From Leptolyngbya sp. NIES-2104 (lineage in GTDB: Bacteria > Cyanobacteriota > Cyanobacteriia > Leptolyngbyales > Leptolyngbyaceae), in contig NZ_BBWW01000001.1 of assembly GCF_001485215.1 (NCBI RefSeq), positions 2,728,001 through 2,792,000 of the forward strand: a stretch of DNA of 64,000 nucleotides. Direction: 5' to 3'. The position numbers and the translations under genes were made by a program. The notes under the pieces are model-generated. The model was not told where the DNA came from and did not search any database. It saw nothing but the letters and a program-made list of their open reading frames with translations. This document shows, one piece after another, positions 36,550 through 47,324 of the stretch (position 1 is its first letter; the number at the start of each line of letters is the position of its first letter).

Positions 36550-37905
36550 TCACACAGGAAGCACGATCGTAAATTCTGTCCCTTGTCCAATCACAGAATG
36601 ACAATCGAGCTTCCCACCATGTTTTTCAACAATGATTTGACGGCTGATGGCTAATCCTAATCCAGTTCCTTTGCCCACAGGTTTCGTCGTAAAACTTGGC
36701 TCAAAAATCTGAGACTGAATCTCTGGAGAAATACCAAAACCGTTATCTTTGATCCGAATCGTTGCGGTTTCAGTCGATTGGTCAATCGCAGTCGAAATCC
36801 AAATCACATTTGGAGCGGTGCAAACCTCCTCATACGATCGCGTTACATTCTGCTCTTCAAAGACATCTAACGCATTTGCAATCAGATTCATGAACACCTG
36901 ATTTAACTGTCCGGGATAGCATCGAATCGGGAACAAATCGCCGTAGTTTCGATTAATTTGAATTTCAGGGTGTTGTTCATCCGCTTTGAGCCGATGTTTT
37001 AGCAACATCAGCGTACTCTCAATGCCTTCGTGAATCTGATATTCCACCTTCGAGGAAATGTCCGATCGCGCAAATGAGCGCAGAGAAAAACTAATGTCTC
37101 TTAAACGATCGACTCCTTCATGAATCGATCGAATTAACTTCGGCATATCTTCAATGAGATACTCTAAGTCAACGTCCTCGATAAATTCCTCGATTTCAGC
37201 ATCAGGCTGCTGGGTCTGATACATTTCAATCAAGGTAAACAGATCCTGCGTATAGTCTTCGATGTGCTTGAGATTGCCACCGACAAAGTTAATCGGATTA
37301 TTAATCTCATGTCCGATTCCCGCAACTAGCTGACCCAGCGTAGACATTTTCTCGCTTTGAATGAGTTGGAGTTGCGTCGTGTTGAGTTGTTGAATTGAAT
37401 TTTCTAGCTCGATCGTGCGATCGTGCACTCGTTGTTCTAATTGCTGAGTAAGCTCTTCAAGTTGCGCCTGCGTTCTAGCCTGTTCCTCGATCGTGCCTTT
37501 TAGCGATCGATTCAACTGTGACAAACTCAGATGCAATTTTACTCTTGCAATCACTTCCTCTTGCTGAAACGGCTTGGTAATGTAGTCAACGGCTCCAAGT
37601 TCTAAGCCCCTGACTTTGTTCACCGCATCTGAAAGCGCCGTCATAAAAATGATCGGAATCAATTGCAGCTTCAGATTTGCCTTGAATCGCTGACAGGTTT
37701 CAAATCCATCAATTCCAGGCATCATCACATCGAGCAAAATTAAATCGGGTATTGCATACTCCGCCTGTTCGATCGCAGATTCGCCATCGATCGCCATTAA
37801 AGTCTTCCAGCCCTGTCCCTGAAGCGCTTCCGACAACACCTTAAGATTCGTCGGCGTGTCGTCAACTAATAAGATGCGAACTGAGTCTGATGAAATGAAG
37901 TTCAT
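36550..37905 (-). CDS. Response regulator receiver - histidine kinase hybrid
   Basis: This 451-residue signalling protein has an N-terminal receiver domain (phospho-acceptor Asp59 in LILLDVMMPG, Lys111 in ITKPF). A coiled-coil linker (130-185) leads to a histidine kinase core with His199 in GIGHEINNP and an ATPase domain ([25 protein letters not shown]). It has no membrane segment. Its start is 1 bp from the stop of the CHASE2 kinase, so the two are surely cotranscribed. It could receive phosphate from that kinase and pass it on. Confidence 0.93.
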   Translation of the reverse strand: MNFISSDSVRILLVDDTPTNLKVLSEALQGQGWKTLMAIDGESAIEQAEYAIPDLILLDVMMPGIDGFETCQRFKANLKLQLIPIIFMTALSDAVNKVRGLELGAVDYITKPFQQEEVIARVKLHLSLSQLNRSLKGTIEEQARTQAQLEELTQQLEQRVHDRTIELENSIQQLNTTQLQLIQSEKMSTLGQLVAGIGHEINNPINFVGGNLKHIEDYTQDLFTLIEMYQTQQPDAEIEEFIEDVDLEYLIEDMPKLIRSIHEGVDRLRDISFSLRSFARSDISSKVEYQIHEGIESTLMLLKHRLKADEQHPEIQINRNYGDLFPIRCYPGQLNQVFMNLIANALDVFEEQNVTRSYEEVCTAPNVIWISTAIDQSTETATIRIKDNGFGISPEIQSQIFEPSFTTKPVGKGTGLGLAISRQIIVEKHGGKLDCHSVIGQGTEFTIVLPV

Positions 37906-37906
37906 T

Positions 37907-40627
37907 TTAATGTAACTCTGCCTTAGCGTAGGACTTAAGGAACTGACGGATTTTTGCAGTTTGGAACGTTGCGGTGAGCTTATTCAACGCCGCCGCAAAC
38001 GGCGCATATTGGGAATTTTCCTTGACTAGTGATTCTAGAATTCCCTCGATCGCGGCGATATCGCCCATCATTGCCAAGTGATACAGATCGCCTAAAACAG
38101 CTTGCTCTGGTAAGATGACTTCTCCATTTGCGATCGCAGAGGGAGAACCTGTTGCCGATTTCGATTGATAGACCCACGTTAAGTTGAGTAGGTCTTTCAG
38201 CGTGTTCAAAAGTTCTTGAACTTGAACGGGCTTCGGTAAAAATGCACTCGCACCCGCCTGTAAACTACGTTGACGATTCGAGCCAAACACATTGGCACTA
38301 GAAACAATGATCGGAAGGTCGCAAGTTGAAGAATTCGATCGCAGTTGTTCGATCAGTCCAACACCGTCTAGTAAAGGCATCGCTAAATCGGTAATGACCA
38401 AATCAGGAACGCGATCGCTTGCTGCTAACCAGCCATCACTTCCGGTATAAGCCACTGTGACCTCGAAGCCGATTTCTTGTAGCAAAGCTGCCATCAAACC
38501 GCATTGAGTTCGATCGTCGTCCACGATCAGAATCGAGGGCGATCGATCGACAATTCCAATCACAGTCTCATTTTCATCGGGCATTGAGGATCGCCATTCA
38601 GAAGCCGTTTCAAACTTCAGCGTGAGCGAGAAAATACTGCCTTCACCGAGGCGACTTTGAACCTCGATTCCACTCCCCATCAAATTCGCGATTCGCTGAC
38701 TGATGGCAAGTCCTAAGCCTGTTCCTTCTGATTTTCGCCCCGCTTCACCCACTTGCTCGAACGGCATGAAAATCTTTTCGACTTGCTCGATCGACATTCC
38801 CACACCCGTATCTTCCACTTCAAAGCGAATGTGAGCCTCTTCGCTCAACTTCGCTCGAAACGCGACTTGACCTTGATCCGTGAACTTGATCGCGTTGCCT
38901 AAGAGATTGATTAAAACTTGGCGCAATCGTTTCTCATCGGTCACGATCGCATCAGGTAAGCGATCATCAATCTCCACCTGGAATCCAATGCCTTTCTGCT
39001 CTGCCCGAATTCGGCAAATCTCAGCAACACCGTTCAGAAAGCTTTCAAGATGCACATTACCAGAATCAAGTTCTAGCTTTCGGGCTTCGATCTTCGACAA
39101 ATCTAAGATGTCATTGATCAATGTCAACAGATGAGAACCGCATTGATGAATGATGCGGATACCTTCTTGTTCTTTTTGAGAAACCGATCGCTCTAAAATC
39201 TGTGCATATCCCAAAATTCCGTTCAGCGGTGTTCGTAGCTCGTGGCTCATATTGGCAAGAAATTCACTCTTTGCCTGATTTGCTGCGTCCGCGACTTGTT
39301 TCGCTTCCATCAATTCGTGAGTGCGTTCCTCGACTTTCGCTTCTAGCGTTTTCGAGTAATCGAATAACTGATTGTTAGCAGATTCTAGTTTGCGATTCGT
39401 TTCCTCTAATTTCTCATAGCGATGAGAACTCACGGTCGCGACCACACTCGCAATCAACGCCGTTAACGCTGGTGTTACTGGAATAATCCACCCGCCCAGA
39501 AAACTGAGATATGCTCCGACCACGATCGAGCCACTCGTGCCCACAGTCGCCCACAGAATCTTGCCGCCCGGTAGCCGTTTTTGAGTTGGCAGACTCGCCA
39601 GTTTCCAACTCCCAACTGCACCCAAACAAGAGCAAAGAAAGATCCAAGCCGAAAATTGTGCGATCGAGAACCCTTGTAGCATTACATTCTGTTTGGCACT
39701 CGTCACAAGCTGTTTCGCAATGTTCGCGTGAATCACCACACCCGGAGTGGGATCTTCTGCCGAGAACCAAGAAGAGCTAAACGGTGTCCCAAAAAAGTCG
39801 TTGGTACTTGCCGCGATCGAACCAATAAACACCATACGATCGCGCATTAAATCTGTGGGCACTCGACCTGCTAAAACATCCCGCATTTTCACGGTGCGAA
39901 AATTTCGCTCTGATCCATACCAATTCAGCAGAATTTGATAGCCACCCACCTCAGAGTTTGGATAACCTGCTTCTTGGTTGCCAAGCGGTAGATAAATCGA
40001 CTGACCGAGCTTAAATTTCTGTTGATCCGGATTGATGCTCTCTAATGTAATGCCTTCTGCTTCTAAGTACTTCAATGCAACACGAGTCGCCAATCCTGCT
40101 TTAATCGTTTGTTCTTTGATGTCTTCTGAAGTTAATAACGCACGACGAATTTGTCGATCGCTATCTAACACCAAATCCGCAATTCCTACTTGATCCTTTT
40201 TCTTCAACACTGGAGGTGGTGCAACTCGATCGCCCGTAATCTTTTCAACACCGTAAAGATTCGGTGTCGTCTCAAAAACTTTTACAAGCTGTTCGTGTCC
40301 CTCGCCTTCCGGCAAATCGCGGTATAAATCTAGCCCGATCGCTCTTGGCTTTTGTGCTCGAATCTTCTCTAATAGCTGCGCGAGTGACCAATCGGGAATG
40401 GGCCAATTTTTCACGCTGCGAATATCTTCTTCGTCGATCGTCACAACCACGATCTGATCTGAAAGCTGATTGTGCGATCGCTGCCGAAAAAACTGATCCC
40501 GCGTCTGCCACTCTAATAAATTAAACACGCCTAGCATGTGACCTGCGGTAACAGTAGCAGCAACACTAGGCGCAATGATGAAAACACGACGAGATTTTTG
40601 AACGAAAGCTTGAATTTTTTTCCACAT
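37907..40627 (-). CDS. CHASE2-domain hybrid sensor histidine kinase
   Basis: This ~906-residue membrane sensor begins with one helix (residues 16-36). An extracytoplasmic CHASE2 domain follows ([32 protein letters not shown]-like), then two to three helices (about 315-400) and a coiled coil. The kinase core comes next (His in [32 protein letters not shown]), then a receiver with Asp in LVITDLAMP and a ~70-residue helical tail that could be a degenerate phosphotransfer region. The start ATG at 40627 has AGGT upstream. CHASE2 senses an unknown external signal. The neighbours DUF928 and CHAT suggest one pathway. Confidence 0.92.
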   Translation of the reverse strand: MWKKIQAFVQKSRRVFIIAPSVAATVTAGHMLGVFNLLEWQTRDQFFRQRSHNQLSDQIVVVTIDEEDIRSVKNWPIPDWSLAQLLEKIRAQKPRAIGLDLYRDLPEGEGHEQLVKVFETTPNLYGVEKITGDRVAPPPVLKKKDQVGIADLVLDSDRQIRRALLTSEDIKEQTIKAGLATRVALKYLEAEGITLESINPDQQKFKLGQSIYLPLGNQEAGYPNSEVGGYQILLNWYGSERNFRTVKMRDVLAGRVPTDLMRDRMVFIGSIAASTNDFFGTPFSSSWFSAEDPTPGVVIHANIAKQLVTSAKQNVMLQGFSIAQFSAWIFLCSCLGAVGSWKLASLPTQKRLPGGKILWATVGTSGSIVVGAYLSFLGGWIIPVTPALTALIASVVATVSSHRYEKLEETNRKLESANNQLFDYSKTLEAKVEERTHELMEAKQVADAANQAKSEFLANMSHELRTPLNGILGYAQILERSVSQKEQEGIRIIHQCGSHLLTLINDILDLSKIEARKLELDSGNVHLESFLNGVAEICRIRAEQKGIGFQVEIDDRLPDAIVTDEKRLRQVLINLLGNAIKFTDQGQVAFRAKLSEEAHIRFEVEDTGVGMSIEQVEKIFMPFEQVGEAGRKSEGTGLGLAISQRIANLMGSGIEVQSRLGEGSIFSLTLKFETASEWRSSMPDENETVIGIVDRSPSILIVDDDRTQCGLMAALLQEIGFEVTVAYTGSDGWLAASDRVPDLVITDLAMPLLDGVGLIEQLRSNSSTCDLPIIVSSANVFGSNRQRSLQAGASAFLPKPVQVQELLNTLKDLLNLTWVYQSKSATGSPSAIANGEVILPEQAVLGDLYHLAMMGDIAAIEGILESLVKENSQYAPFAAALNKLTATFQTAKIRQFLKSYAKAELH

Positions 40628-40678
40628 AATACCTGCTTCGGGAGGCACTGACCGTTACTGATCAGTGCCCGTGAAAAG

Positions 40679-41587
40679 TTAGTTGACCATCGGAGCCTGA
40701 TCGATCGCACTCAATTCAACCGCTTCGAGCAAATCACCCCATTCTTTCGCTAAGCTTTCACTCTTTGGCTGTCCTGAGCGCAACGCCGCTAGCGTCGCCA
40801 CACAGTCGTACCACACTCCATTCGCACCCAACGCTTTCGCCCGTTCCAGCGCATCGCCTTGTTTCATTGCCGCCGCCAGTTCTGCACTCGGCTGCACCCG
40901 CTGAATCCAACCATCCACATACGGCGTACTCGGATTCAGCCGTCCATCGACTTTGAGCGCCATGAACCACTGATAGTTCTTCTCCAGTTGCAGTGCTGGA
41001 GCTTCTTTCGGAAGCACGATCGTTCTCACACCTGCTTCATTGCTGATCGCCATCTCGGTTTCATAAACGGTGTTACCCGCTTCGTCTTTCAGGCTGAATA
41101 CGGCGCGATCGGCTCCAGTCGCGGGCAGATACACTAAGATCGTCGGACGCTCAGAAATGGTTGTGCCGTAGTAGCTTTGAGGCAACAGAGCCAACATTGC
41201 TGCCGGACCTGTCGAAGCCACGATCGACGGATCTAACTCCTGTCTTCCGGTACGCGATGCACCGCTCGCTGCAACTCTGGGGGCGCGATTGGTTCTCGAC
41301 GGTTGGAAAAATCCACCGCGAGAGGCTCCGCCGACAGTTCTTTGAGGAGCGCGACGATTGGCACGAGGTTGGAAAATGCTACCGCGTGAAGCTCCGCCTG
41401 TGGTTTGACGAACCGTGCGATTGCGTTTGTTCACGAATAGACTGCCGCGAGAGGCTCCGCCTGTGGCTTGACTCGGTGCGCCATTGCCCGTAGGAGGGGT
41501 AAAAGGAACTGCTTGAACCGGAGTCCAAGCACTACTCGCGACCAGAGCAACTACGCCCAAGGTTCCTGCGATTGATTGATAGTTCAT
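40679..41587 (-). CDS. DUF928 family exported protein with GGASRG repeats
   Basis: This 302-residue protein has an N-terminal hydrophobic segment (GTLGVVALVASSAWTPVQA) acting as signal peptide. A low-complexity, Arg-rich stretch (residues 35-110) contains the motif GGASRG three times plus degenerate ASGASRTG. The DUF928 domain follows (LDPSIVASTGPAAMLALLPQ onwards). It is probably periplasmic, with unknown function. Genes of this family recur beside CHAT and CHASE2 genes in cyanobacteria, as here. Confidence 0.88.
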   Translation of the reverse strand: MNYQSIAGTLGVVALVASSAWTPVQAVPFTPPTGNGAPSQATGGASRGSLFVNKRNRTVRQTTGGASRGSIFQPRANRRAPQRTVGGASRGGFFQPSRTNRAPRVAASGASRTGRQELDPSIVASTGPAAMLALLPQSYYGTTISERPTILVYLPATGADRAVFSLKDEAGNTVYETEMAISNEAGVRTIVLPKEAPALQLEKNYQWFMALKVDGRLNPSTPYVDGWIQRVQPSAELAAAMKQGDALERAKALGANGVWYDCVATLAALRSGQPKSESLAKEWGDLLEAVELSAIDQAPMVN

Positions 41588-41728
41588 ACTGCAATATCTG
41601 TGTATTGTTGGACACGATCGAAGAGAACACTACTTTGCGATCGTAGAGAGAAATCAACCTTTAGCCAGTGGGGACTTTGCGTAACTTTCTAAAAAGCAAA
41701 TCCGTGAATTCACAGATTTTGCTCGGTT

Positions 41729-44263
41729 CTACTGCCAGTTTCCAACCATGACGAATCCTGACCAAAAGAACGGATCGCGGAAATCGGTTTCTCGAATCAG
41801 TTTGAGTTGGGCTTGGCGCAGGGCTTCCGCTTTGCTGCGTCCCGGTTGTCGAAGCTCTTCATAGAACTGAGTCATGAGGAGTGCAGCGGCTTTATCTTTC
41901 ACGGGCCAAAGTGTTGCTAATGTCGATCGTGCTCCTGATTTCACCGCTAATCCAGCAAGACCCAAGACTGCTCGATCGTCACCACTTGCAGTGTCACAAG
42001 CACTCAAAACCAGAAGATCGATCGCTCTTGAAGCATCGCGAGTTTGCAGCAGTTCAGAGAGTTCTTTGATGTTGACTTTGCCGTCCCAAGTTAGCAGGAA
42101 TGTATCTTCCAATCGAGAGCTAAACTGTCCGTGTGTTGCAAGGTGAACGACGTTCGCTTGACTGTTCTTTAAGCGATCGGCTAACGCATTCCCAGTAAAT
42201 TCAGCATTCAACAGTTTCGCCCCTGGAACCGTTTTGATGATTTGCCTCACTTCTGATTCCACCGCAGGCAGGGCAGCAAAGCCCGATCGAGATTCACTAA
42301 TTCCGCCAACCAGTGCTCCAACTTGAGTCTGTTGCAGCGATCGGGCCGTCATTAATTGAAGTCCGGGGGACAGCGTGACTGCATATTTCTCGATCAGGTA
42401 TTGCTTGCCATCATAGAGCGCAGACATGGGAATGTTCCGAAGTTTTCCGTCCAAAACAAAGACCAAGGTTTTGGTGTTTTTGAGTGACGATTCTGCGGGA
42501 CGAATCAGCCAGTCATACACTTGTTGAGAGAAACGATCGCGATCGCGAAAATCAGATACCGGGTTCAATGCGCTCAATAGTTCAGAGAGTGTTTCTTCAA
42601 TCTCAGCTTGCGGTTTGCGAGTGATGTGATACTGCAAGGGTTGACCCGCAGTAGAAAGAATCACCGCTAAGCGATCGGGCAAGATAATCGGATAAACGAC
42701 CGTTGCGGTTGAGTCAACTTGGTCGATTTGCTGAGTTTTATCTAAGCAAGCTTCTCGGAAGAAGTTATCGAGTTCTGCAACTTGCAGCGATTCGATTAAT
42801 TCCCGTGCTTGAGCGAGTTCTGCCTGTCCTGGCTGACCTTCTAGCAATAGCGCAACAAATTCACGATAGACAGGTTCAACACTTTCACGGAACGAGAATT
42901 GCACATCGGGATTGATTGCCGCGAGATCGCCTCGAATGGCTTTGAGCGATCTGACAGCTTCGGTGTAAGGCGCGATCGCGTTTTTCGTCTGTCCTTGTTC
43001 TAGATACAGTCGTCCCATTTGCCACGCAGATTGAGCGATGATGTCGTCTGCTTGGAACTGACGTGCAATTAAGAGCGATTTTTCGGTCACAGTTGCTGCT
43101 TCTTGCCATTGTTCGGTTCGTCCGTAGAGCTTGCCCCATTGATTCAGTGCGTAAGCTTCAGCACGAGGATCTTGAATGTTTTTTGCAGCTTGAACCGTCT
43201 TTTCTAATAGCTTTGAAACGTCACTCAATGGCACCAGTTGTTCTTGGTCTTCGAGCGTATTTAATGAAGCGGAAAAGTTGATCGCCGCATACATCGAAGT
43301 GCGACTCGGTGGAAGCTGCTGAAGTTGCGACAACAGTTGAGGTGCCAGTGGAGCGGCTTTGTCTAACAAATCGTAATCGACGAGTAATCTAAATCGATCG
43401 AGCCTTGCCTGTAATTGTTCAACCGGAGTAAGGGCAGCTTGTTCAGATTGTTCAAAGTAGCTCAGAGCAGCTTCTGGATCGTCGAGATCGATCGCGGTTT
43501 TTCCAAGTCCAGCTAAGATTGCGCTAACTTCAGAATTCAGTTTGAGATCTTTAGCGATCGCTAAACTTTGTTCTAGAACTTCTCGACTCTGGGTAGAATC
43601 CCCGATCATTTGCAGTGTGATGCCGAGTGTTCTTAAACCGCTGACTTTGATATCAGAGTTCGGCAATTTTGCTAATCGTTGATTGATTTCACTTAATTGT
43701 TGCTTCGCTCGGCGATAGTATCCGAGACTTTGAAGTGCTTGTGCTTGATTGATCTGAGTGCCCAGGCTTCCAGTTGTATCGTTTGCTTTCTCGTAGTAAG
43801 TTTGCGCCTGCTTCCAGCTTTCGAGAGCGGCTTCTGCCTTTCCGGTATGTAGCAGTAAACTCGCTTGAGTGTTCAACACTTGCGCCCACAGAACGGCATC
43901 GGCTCCGGGCTTCGCGTCTTTGAGCAGGGCGATACTTTGCTCGATCGATTTCGTCGCCTCGTTCCACTGACTCAGTTCCTGTTGGGCAAGAGAAAGATAG
44001 CTTAAACTGAGGGCTTCATTTAAGCGATCGCCTTTCATGCGATAGTCTTGGGCGGCGGATTGCCAAGCTGCGATCGCGTCTCCGAATCGCCCGGATTGAT
44101 AGAGTTTGCGTCCTTGATCTAAGGAGGACACGGATTGAGAAACAATGGGAGCGGGAGCCGCTTGGAAGGTGGCGTTTGCGGGGGAGACGGCGAGGGATAA
44201 CGATAAACTCAGAGCGCCGAGACAAAAGCAGAACAACCGACGGTGTTTCGATCGAAAAATCAT
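41729..44263 (-). CDS. TPR-CHAT protein (caspase-clan protease domain)
   Basis: This 844-residue protein has a signal peptide (LFCFCLGALSLSLSLAVSPA). About ten tetratricopeptide-like helix pairs (residues 45-470) follow, then a C-terminal CHAT domain with the dyad His near 709 (VVHLATHGQF) and Cys near 757 (LVLSACDTASG). CHAT is a caspase-related fold found in HetF and in the Craspase protease TPR-CHAT. Here the catalytic residues look intact. The signal peptide places it outside the cytoplasm, unlike defence TPR-CHAT proteases. It heads the CHAT-DUF928-CHASE2 cluster. Confidence 0.92.
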   Translation of the reverse strand: MIFRSKHRRLFCFCLGALSLSLSLAVSPANATFQAAPAPIVSQSVSSLDQGRKLYQSGRFGDAIAAWQSAAQDYRMKGDRLNEALSLSYLSLAQQELSQWNEATKSIEQSIALLKDAKPGADAVLWAQVLNTQASLLLHTGKAEAALESWKQAQTYYEKANDTTGSLGTQINQAQALQSLGYYRRAKQQLSEINQRLAKLPNSDIKVSGLRTLGITLQMIGDSTQSREVLEQSLAIAKDLKLNSEVSAILAGLGKTAIDLDDPEAALSYFEQSEQAALTPVEQLQARLDRFRLLVDYDLLDKAAPLAPQLLSQLQQLPPSRTSMYAAINFSASLNTLEDQEQLVPLSDVSKLLEKTVQAAKNIQDPRAEAYALNQWGKLYGRTEQWQEAATVTEKSLLIARQFQADDIIAQSAWQMGRLYLEQGQTKNAIAPYTEAVRSLKAIRGDLAAINPDVQFSFRESVEPVYREFVALLLEGQPGQAELAQARELIESLQVAELDNFFREACLDKTQQIDQVDSTATVVYPIILPDRLAVILSTAGQPLQYHITRKPQAEIEETLSELLSALNPVSDFRDRDRFSQQVYDWLIRPAESSLKNTKTLVFVLDGKLRNIPMSALYDGKQYLIEKYAVTLSPGLQLMTARSLQQTQVGALVGGISESRSGFAALPAVESEVRQIIKTVPGAKLLNAEFTGNALADRLKNSQANVVHLATHGQFSSRLEDTFLLTWDGKVNIKELSELLQTRDASRAIDLLVLSACDTASGDDRAVLGLAGLAVKSGARSTLATLWPVKDKAAALLMTQFYEELRQPGRSKAEALRQAQLKLIRETDFRDPFFWSGFVMVGNWQ

Positions 44264-44378
44264 AGACTGTTACCTGGGATCAGTGGTTTGCAACAATGCT
44301 TCACCGGATAAACAGTCTTAGTGTTCCCCTAGGTCAATCGGGTTATCGATACTTTATTTTGGGCGATTTCGCAACGGG

Positions 44379-46025
44379 TTAGTAGCCTTGTCGATCGCAC
44401 GATTTATGTAAGACGGTGCAGTCGTATCGCTCATTCGCTAGTAAAACCTGAATGCCTTTCGCCTCGCAGTGTTCAGAAAGAAGATTGAGCAGGGCTTGTT
44501 CGTTGCTTTGATTGGGGTCGATCGTTTTCAGTAATTTCTCAAATCCCAAACTGCTTAATCCGTACATTAACCAACGACCAAAATCGGCATCTTTCTCATA
44601 GATCAGTCCATTGTGTCCATCTTTGCCGGAAAAGATGAGAGCGATGTAATCTTTGAGGTTGAGAAATGGTTTTCCAAGGGCTTGACTGACGATTCCTTTA
44701 CCGTTTTCTTTGTAATTGGTGCAGTCGAAATAGGTGAACAATTCTGCGATAAAGCGATCTCCTTCTAGTCCGATTTCTGCTTGTCGTTTGGAAAGCGGAA
44801 AGTCTTCGCGGATAAATAGGCAATCGAGAAAATCGTTGCCTTTTAAGGGAAGCAGTTTACCACTGGGGTCTAAATTTACAATGCCGTTTCTCTCAATTCC
44901 AAACTTTCCAGGATTCCTCACAGTTACGTTTCCTAGACGATAACCACCGTCACGAGTAATGGCTGGAAAGCTGAAATAGTTTGCCGCAGTAGAGGCAATT
45001 TTCAGCACCATATCGCCTTCATTGCTGAAGAGATAAGCCTCATCAAAACGACGCAGTGAAGATCTTAAAGAATTGCCTCGACCTGAAATAATTGCCTCAG
45101 CCGAAATGTCCGGTGCTACTAAAACTAATCGGCTTAATCGAAAGACATTTCCAATATTTGGAGACGGGCATTTTTTCTGATTACTAATTTCGAGATTTCC
45201 GATCGAGTCTCGATCGAAGACATCCGACAAAATCCGAACCGTATTCGTCACAACATACGCACCCATACTGTGACCGAGAAAATTCAGCCGAATTCGAGTT
45301 GGGTTGCCGTTCGGAGATTGCTGCACAATCTGATGATCAAGCTGACGGATAAATTCAACTAAATCAGCAACCCCGTAATTTGCTGCTCGATAAGTATCTC
45401 GAAAATATCCAGAAATTCTTAAAACAAAGATCGTCAGAATAGTAACAACAACAAATAAGGAGATCGTTAGAACGAAAGAAGCTGCGGTGAGAATTGTGAA
45501 ATTACTGACCAGTTTTAGTGCTTCAATAATCGTGCTGAAAATTCCACCAATTACCCAAAGTGCAAGACTAAAAACGCCTACGATCGCTAAAGGTTTCGGT
45601 AAGGCTTTGAACGCCTTCATCATAATCTGAAGAAACTGCAAGCTACCCCGAAACGTTTTACCAACATTATCGGGCATCACTTTTTCAGAGGGCCATCGAT
45701 AGCCAATCACCATGAAGTTTGGAGCGACCTGATTGGCAAAATTCTGATGAATATATCGGCGCGTTTCTTCATACCACCATCTTGCACCGGATGGCTCTGA
45801 GTTATAACCATGAATCGCGATTAGAACCTCAGCATTTCCATCACTTTCGATCAAGTATTTAGCGATTTCTTGAATGACTTCAGTCGGATCTCGGTCGCGA
45901 AGCGCATCGACATTTAGATCTTCTTTTTCCTCAACATTAATCGGAGCCGTACTACTCACCATATAGCCTGGAAAACGAAATCCATTCGTCTCAAAGGATT
46001 CGATCGTAAGTAGATGGCGGCTCAT
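44379..46025 (-). CDS. Membrane-associated alpha/beta hydrolase, lipase-like
   Basis: This 548-residue protein has an alpha/beta-hydrolase core interrupted by membrane helices. The N-terminal part reads VLIAIHGYNSEPSGA, two to three hydrophobic helices occupy about residues 118-185, and the nucleophile elbow is LNFLGHSMGAYVV. VLVAPDISAEA may carry the acidic residue. The layout recalls DUF900-type hydrolases. The substrate is unknown. It stands alone upstream of the CHAT gene, with a 115-bp gap lacking visible signals. Confidence 0.75.
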   Translation of the reverse strand: MSRHLLTIESFETNGFRFPGYMVSSTAPINVEEKEDLNVDALRDRDPTEVIQEIAKYLIESDGNAEVLIAIHGYNSEPSGARWWYEETRRYIHQNFANQVAPNFMVIGYRWPSEKVMPDNVGKTFRGSLQFLQIMMKAFKALPKPLAIVGVFSLALWVIGGIFSTIIEALKLVSNFTILTAASFVLTISLFVVVTILTIFVLRISGYFRDTYRAANYGVADLVEFIRQLDHQIVQQSPNGNPTRIRLNFLGHSMGAYVVTNTVRILSDVFDRDSIGNLEISNQKKCPSPNIGNVFRLSRLVLVAPDISAEAIISGRGNSLRSSLRRFDEAYLFSNEGDMVLKIASTAANYFSFPAITRDGGYRLGNVTVRNPGKFGIERNGIVNLDPSGKLLPLKGNDFLDCLFIREDFPLSKRQAEIGLEGDRFIAELFTYFDCTNYKENGKGIVSQALGKPFLNLKDYIALIFSGKDGHNGLIYEKDADFGRWLMYGLSSLGFEKLLKTIDPNQSNEQALLNLLSEHCEAKGIQVLLANERYDCTVLHKSCDRQGY

Positions 46026-46104
46026 AGGTGCATCCTCGCGCTACGGGTATCAATTGGTCGAATCATGATAGCCCGCGATCGCACATTTGCACCTGAAATT
46101 TGGT

Positions 46105-47289
46105 TTAAGCGTACCGAACTCCGGCTTGCTTCAATCGGTTGAGGGCTTCTCCTAAGCGATCGCAGTCTGCGATCAAGCTAATTCGCACATACCCTTCGCC
46201 GCCCGCTCCAAACGCATTTCCTGGAGTCACAACAACCCCGGTTTTTTGCAGCACTTTCAAGGCGAAATCGGTCGAACCCATTCCAGATGGAACCGGAATC
46301 CAAAGATACATCGTTGCGTTCGGTCTTGGAATCGACCAACCCAGTTCTGTGAGTCCATCAATCAGAAAATCGCGGCGCGTTCGGTAGCGGTCTTGCACTT
46401 CGACTAAATAGCGATCGGGCAAATTCAACGCTGTTTCTGCTGCGGTCTGAATCGCTGAAAAAATTCCATAATCCAGATTCGTCTTCAGCGTCCGTAACCC
46501 CTGAATGACATTCTGATTGCCCACCACAAAGCCAACTCGCCAACCTGCCATGTTGTACGTTTTGGACAGGGTATGAAACTCTACACCAATATCTTTTGCG
46601 CCTGGAATTTCGAGCAAACTGGTCGGCTGATATCCATCAAACGCTAATTCTGCATACGCTTGATCGTGTACCAGTAAAATCTCATGCCGACGCGCAAACG
46701 CCACGATTTCCTCAAAAAATTCGCGGGGAGCCGTTGCAGTTGTCGGATTGCTCGGATAGTTGAAATACAGAATTTTCGCCCGTTGCGCGACTTCATCTGG
46801 AATCGCAGCTAAGTCAATCAACCAGCTCTGCTCAGCTTTCAACACCATCGGATACAGTGTCGCACCCGCAATCAATGGACCTCGAAAATGCGGCGGATAA
46901 GAGGGACTTGGAACCAGAACAACATCCCCCGGATCGAGATACGCCAGCGCCAAATGCGTTAATCCCTCTTTCGATCCTAAAAGTGGTAATGCTTCCCCGT
47001 CAGGATTGAGATCGACTCCGTACCGCCGACGATACCAATCCGTGATCGCTTTCCGAAAGCTGGCTGTGCCCTCAAACGGCGGATAACCATGATTCTTAGA
47101 ATCTTGGATCGCGTGCATTGCCGATTCCACGATCGGGGCTGGAGTTGCCCCGTCTGGATTTCCCATTCCCAAATCGATCAAATCCACACCTTGCGCTCTG
47201 GCGTTGGCTTTGAGTTCATCGAGACGCGCAAAGACATATTGAGGCAGCTTCGTTAAACGATCGGCAGGAGAAATCCAGGGCAAATTCAT
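46105..47289 (-). CDS. PLP-dependent class I/II aminotransferase
   Basis: This 394-residue fold-type I aminotransferase has IDLGMGNPDGATP and NYPSNPTTA for cofactor and substrate contacts. The PLP-binding Lys is in HTLSKTYNMAGWRVGF, and the carboxylate-binding Arg is in GYVRISLI. The subgroup resembles LL-diaminopimelate or alanine/aspartate aminotransferases, and exact specificity cannot be settled from sequence reading. It is the last of four same-strand genes with gaps of 16-36 bp (coiled-coil protein, Ycf51, dehydrogenase, this). Confidence 0.88.
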   Translation of the reverse strand: MNLPWISPADRLTKLPQYVFARLDELKANARAQGVDLIDLGMGNPDGATPAPIVESAMHAIQDSKNHGYPPFEGTASFRKAITDWYRRRYGVDLNPDGEALPLLGSKEGLTHLALAYLDPGDVVLVPSPSYPPHFRGPLIAGATLYPMVLKAEQSWLIDLAAIPDEVAQRAKILYFNYPSNPTTATAPREFFEEIVAFARRHEILLVHDQAYAELAFDGYQPTSLLEIPGAKDIGVEFHTLSKTYNMAGWRVGFVVGNQNVIQGLRTLKTNLDYGIFSAIQTAAETALNLPDRYLVEVQDRYRTRRDFLIDGLTELGWSIPRPNATMYLWIPVPSGMGSTDFALKVLQKTGVVVTPGNAFGAGGEGYVRISLIADCDRLGEALNRLKQAGVRYA

Positions 47290-47324
47290 GAGCTTGAAAC
47301 GGAGACGATTGACGACTGAGTTGG

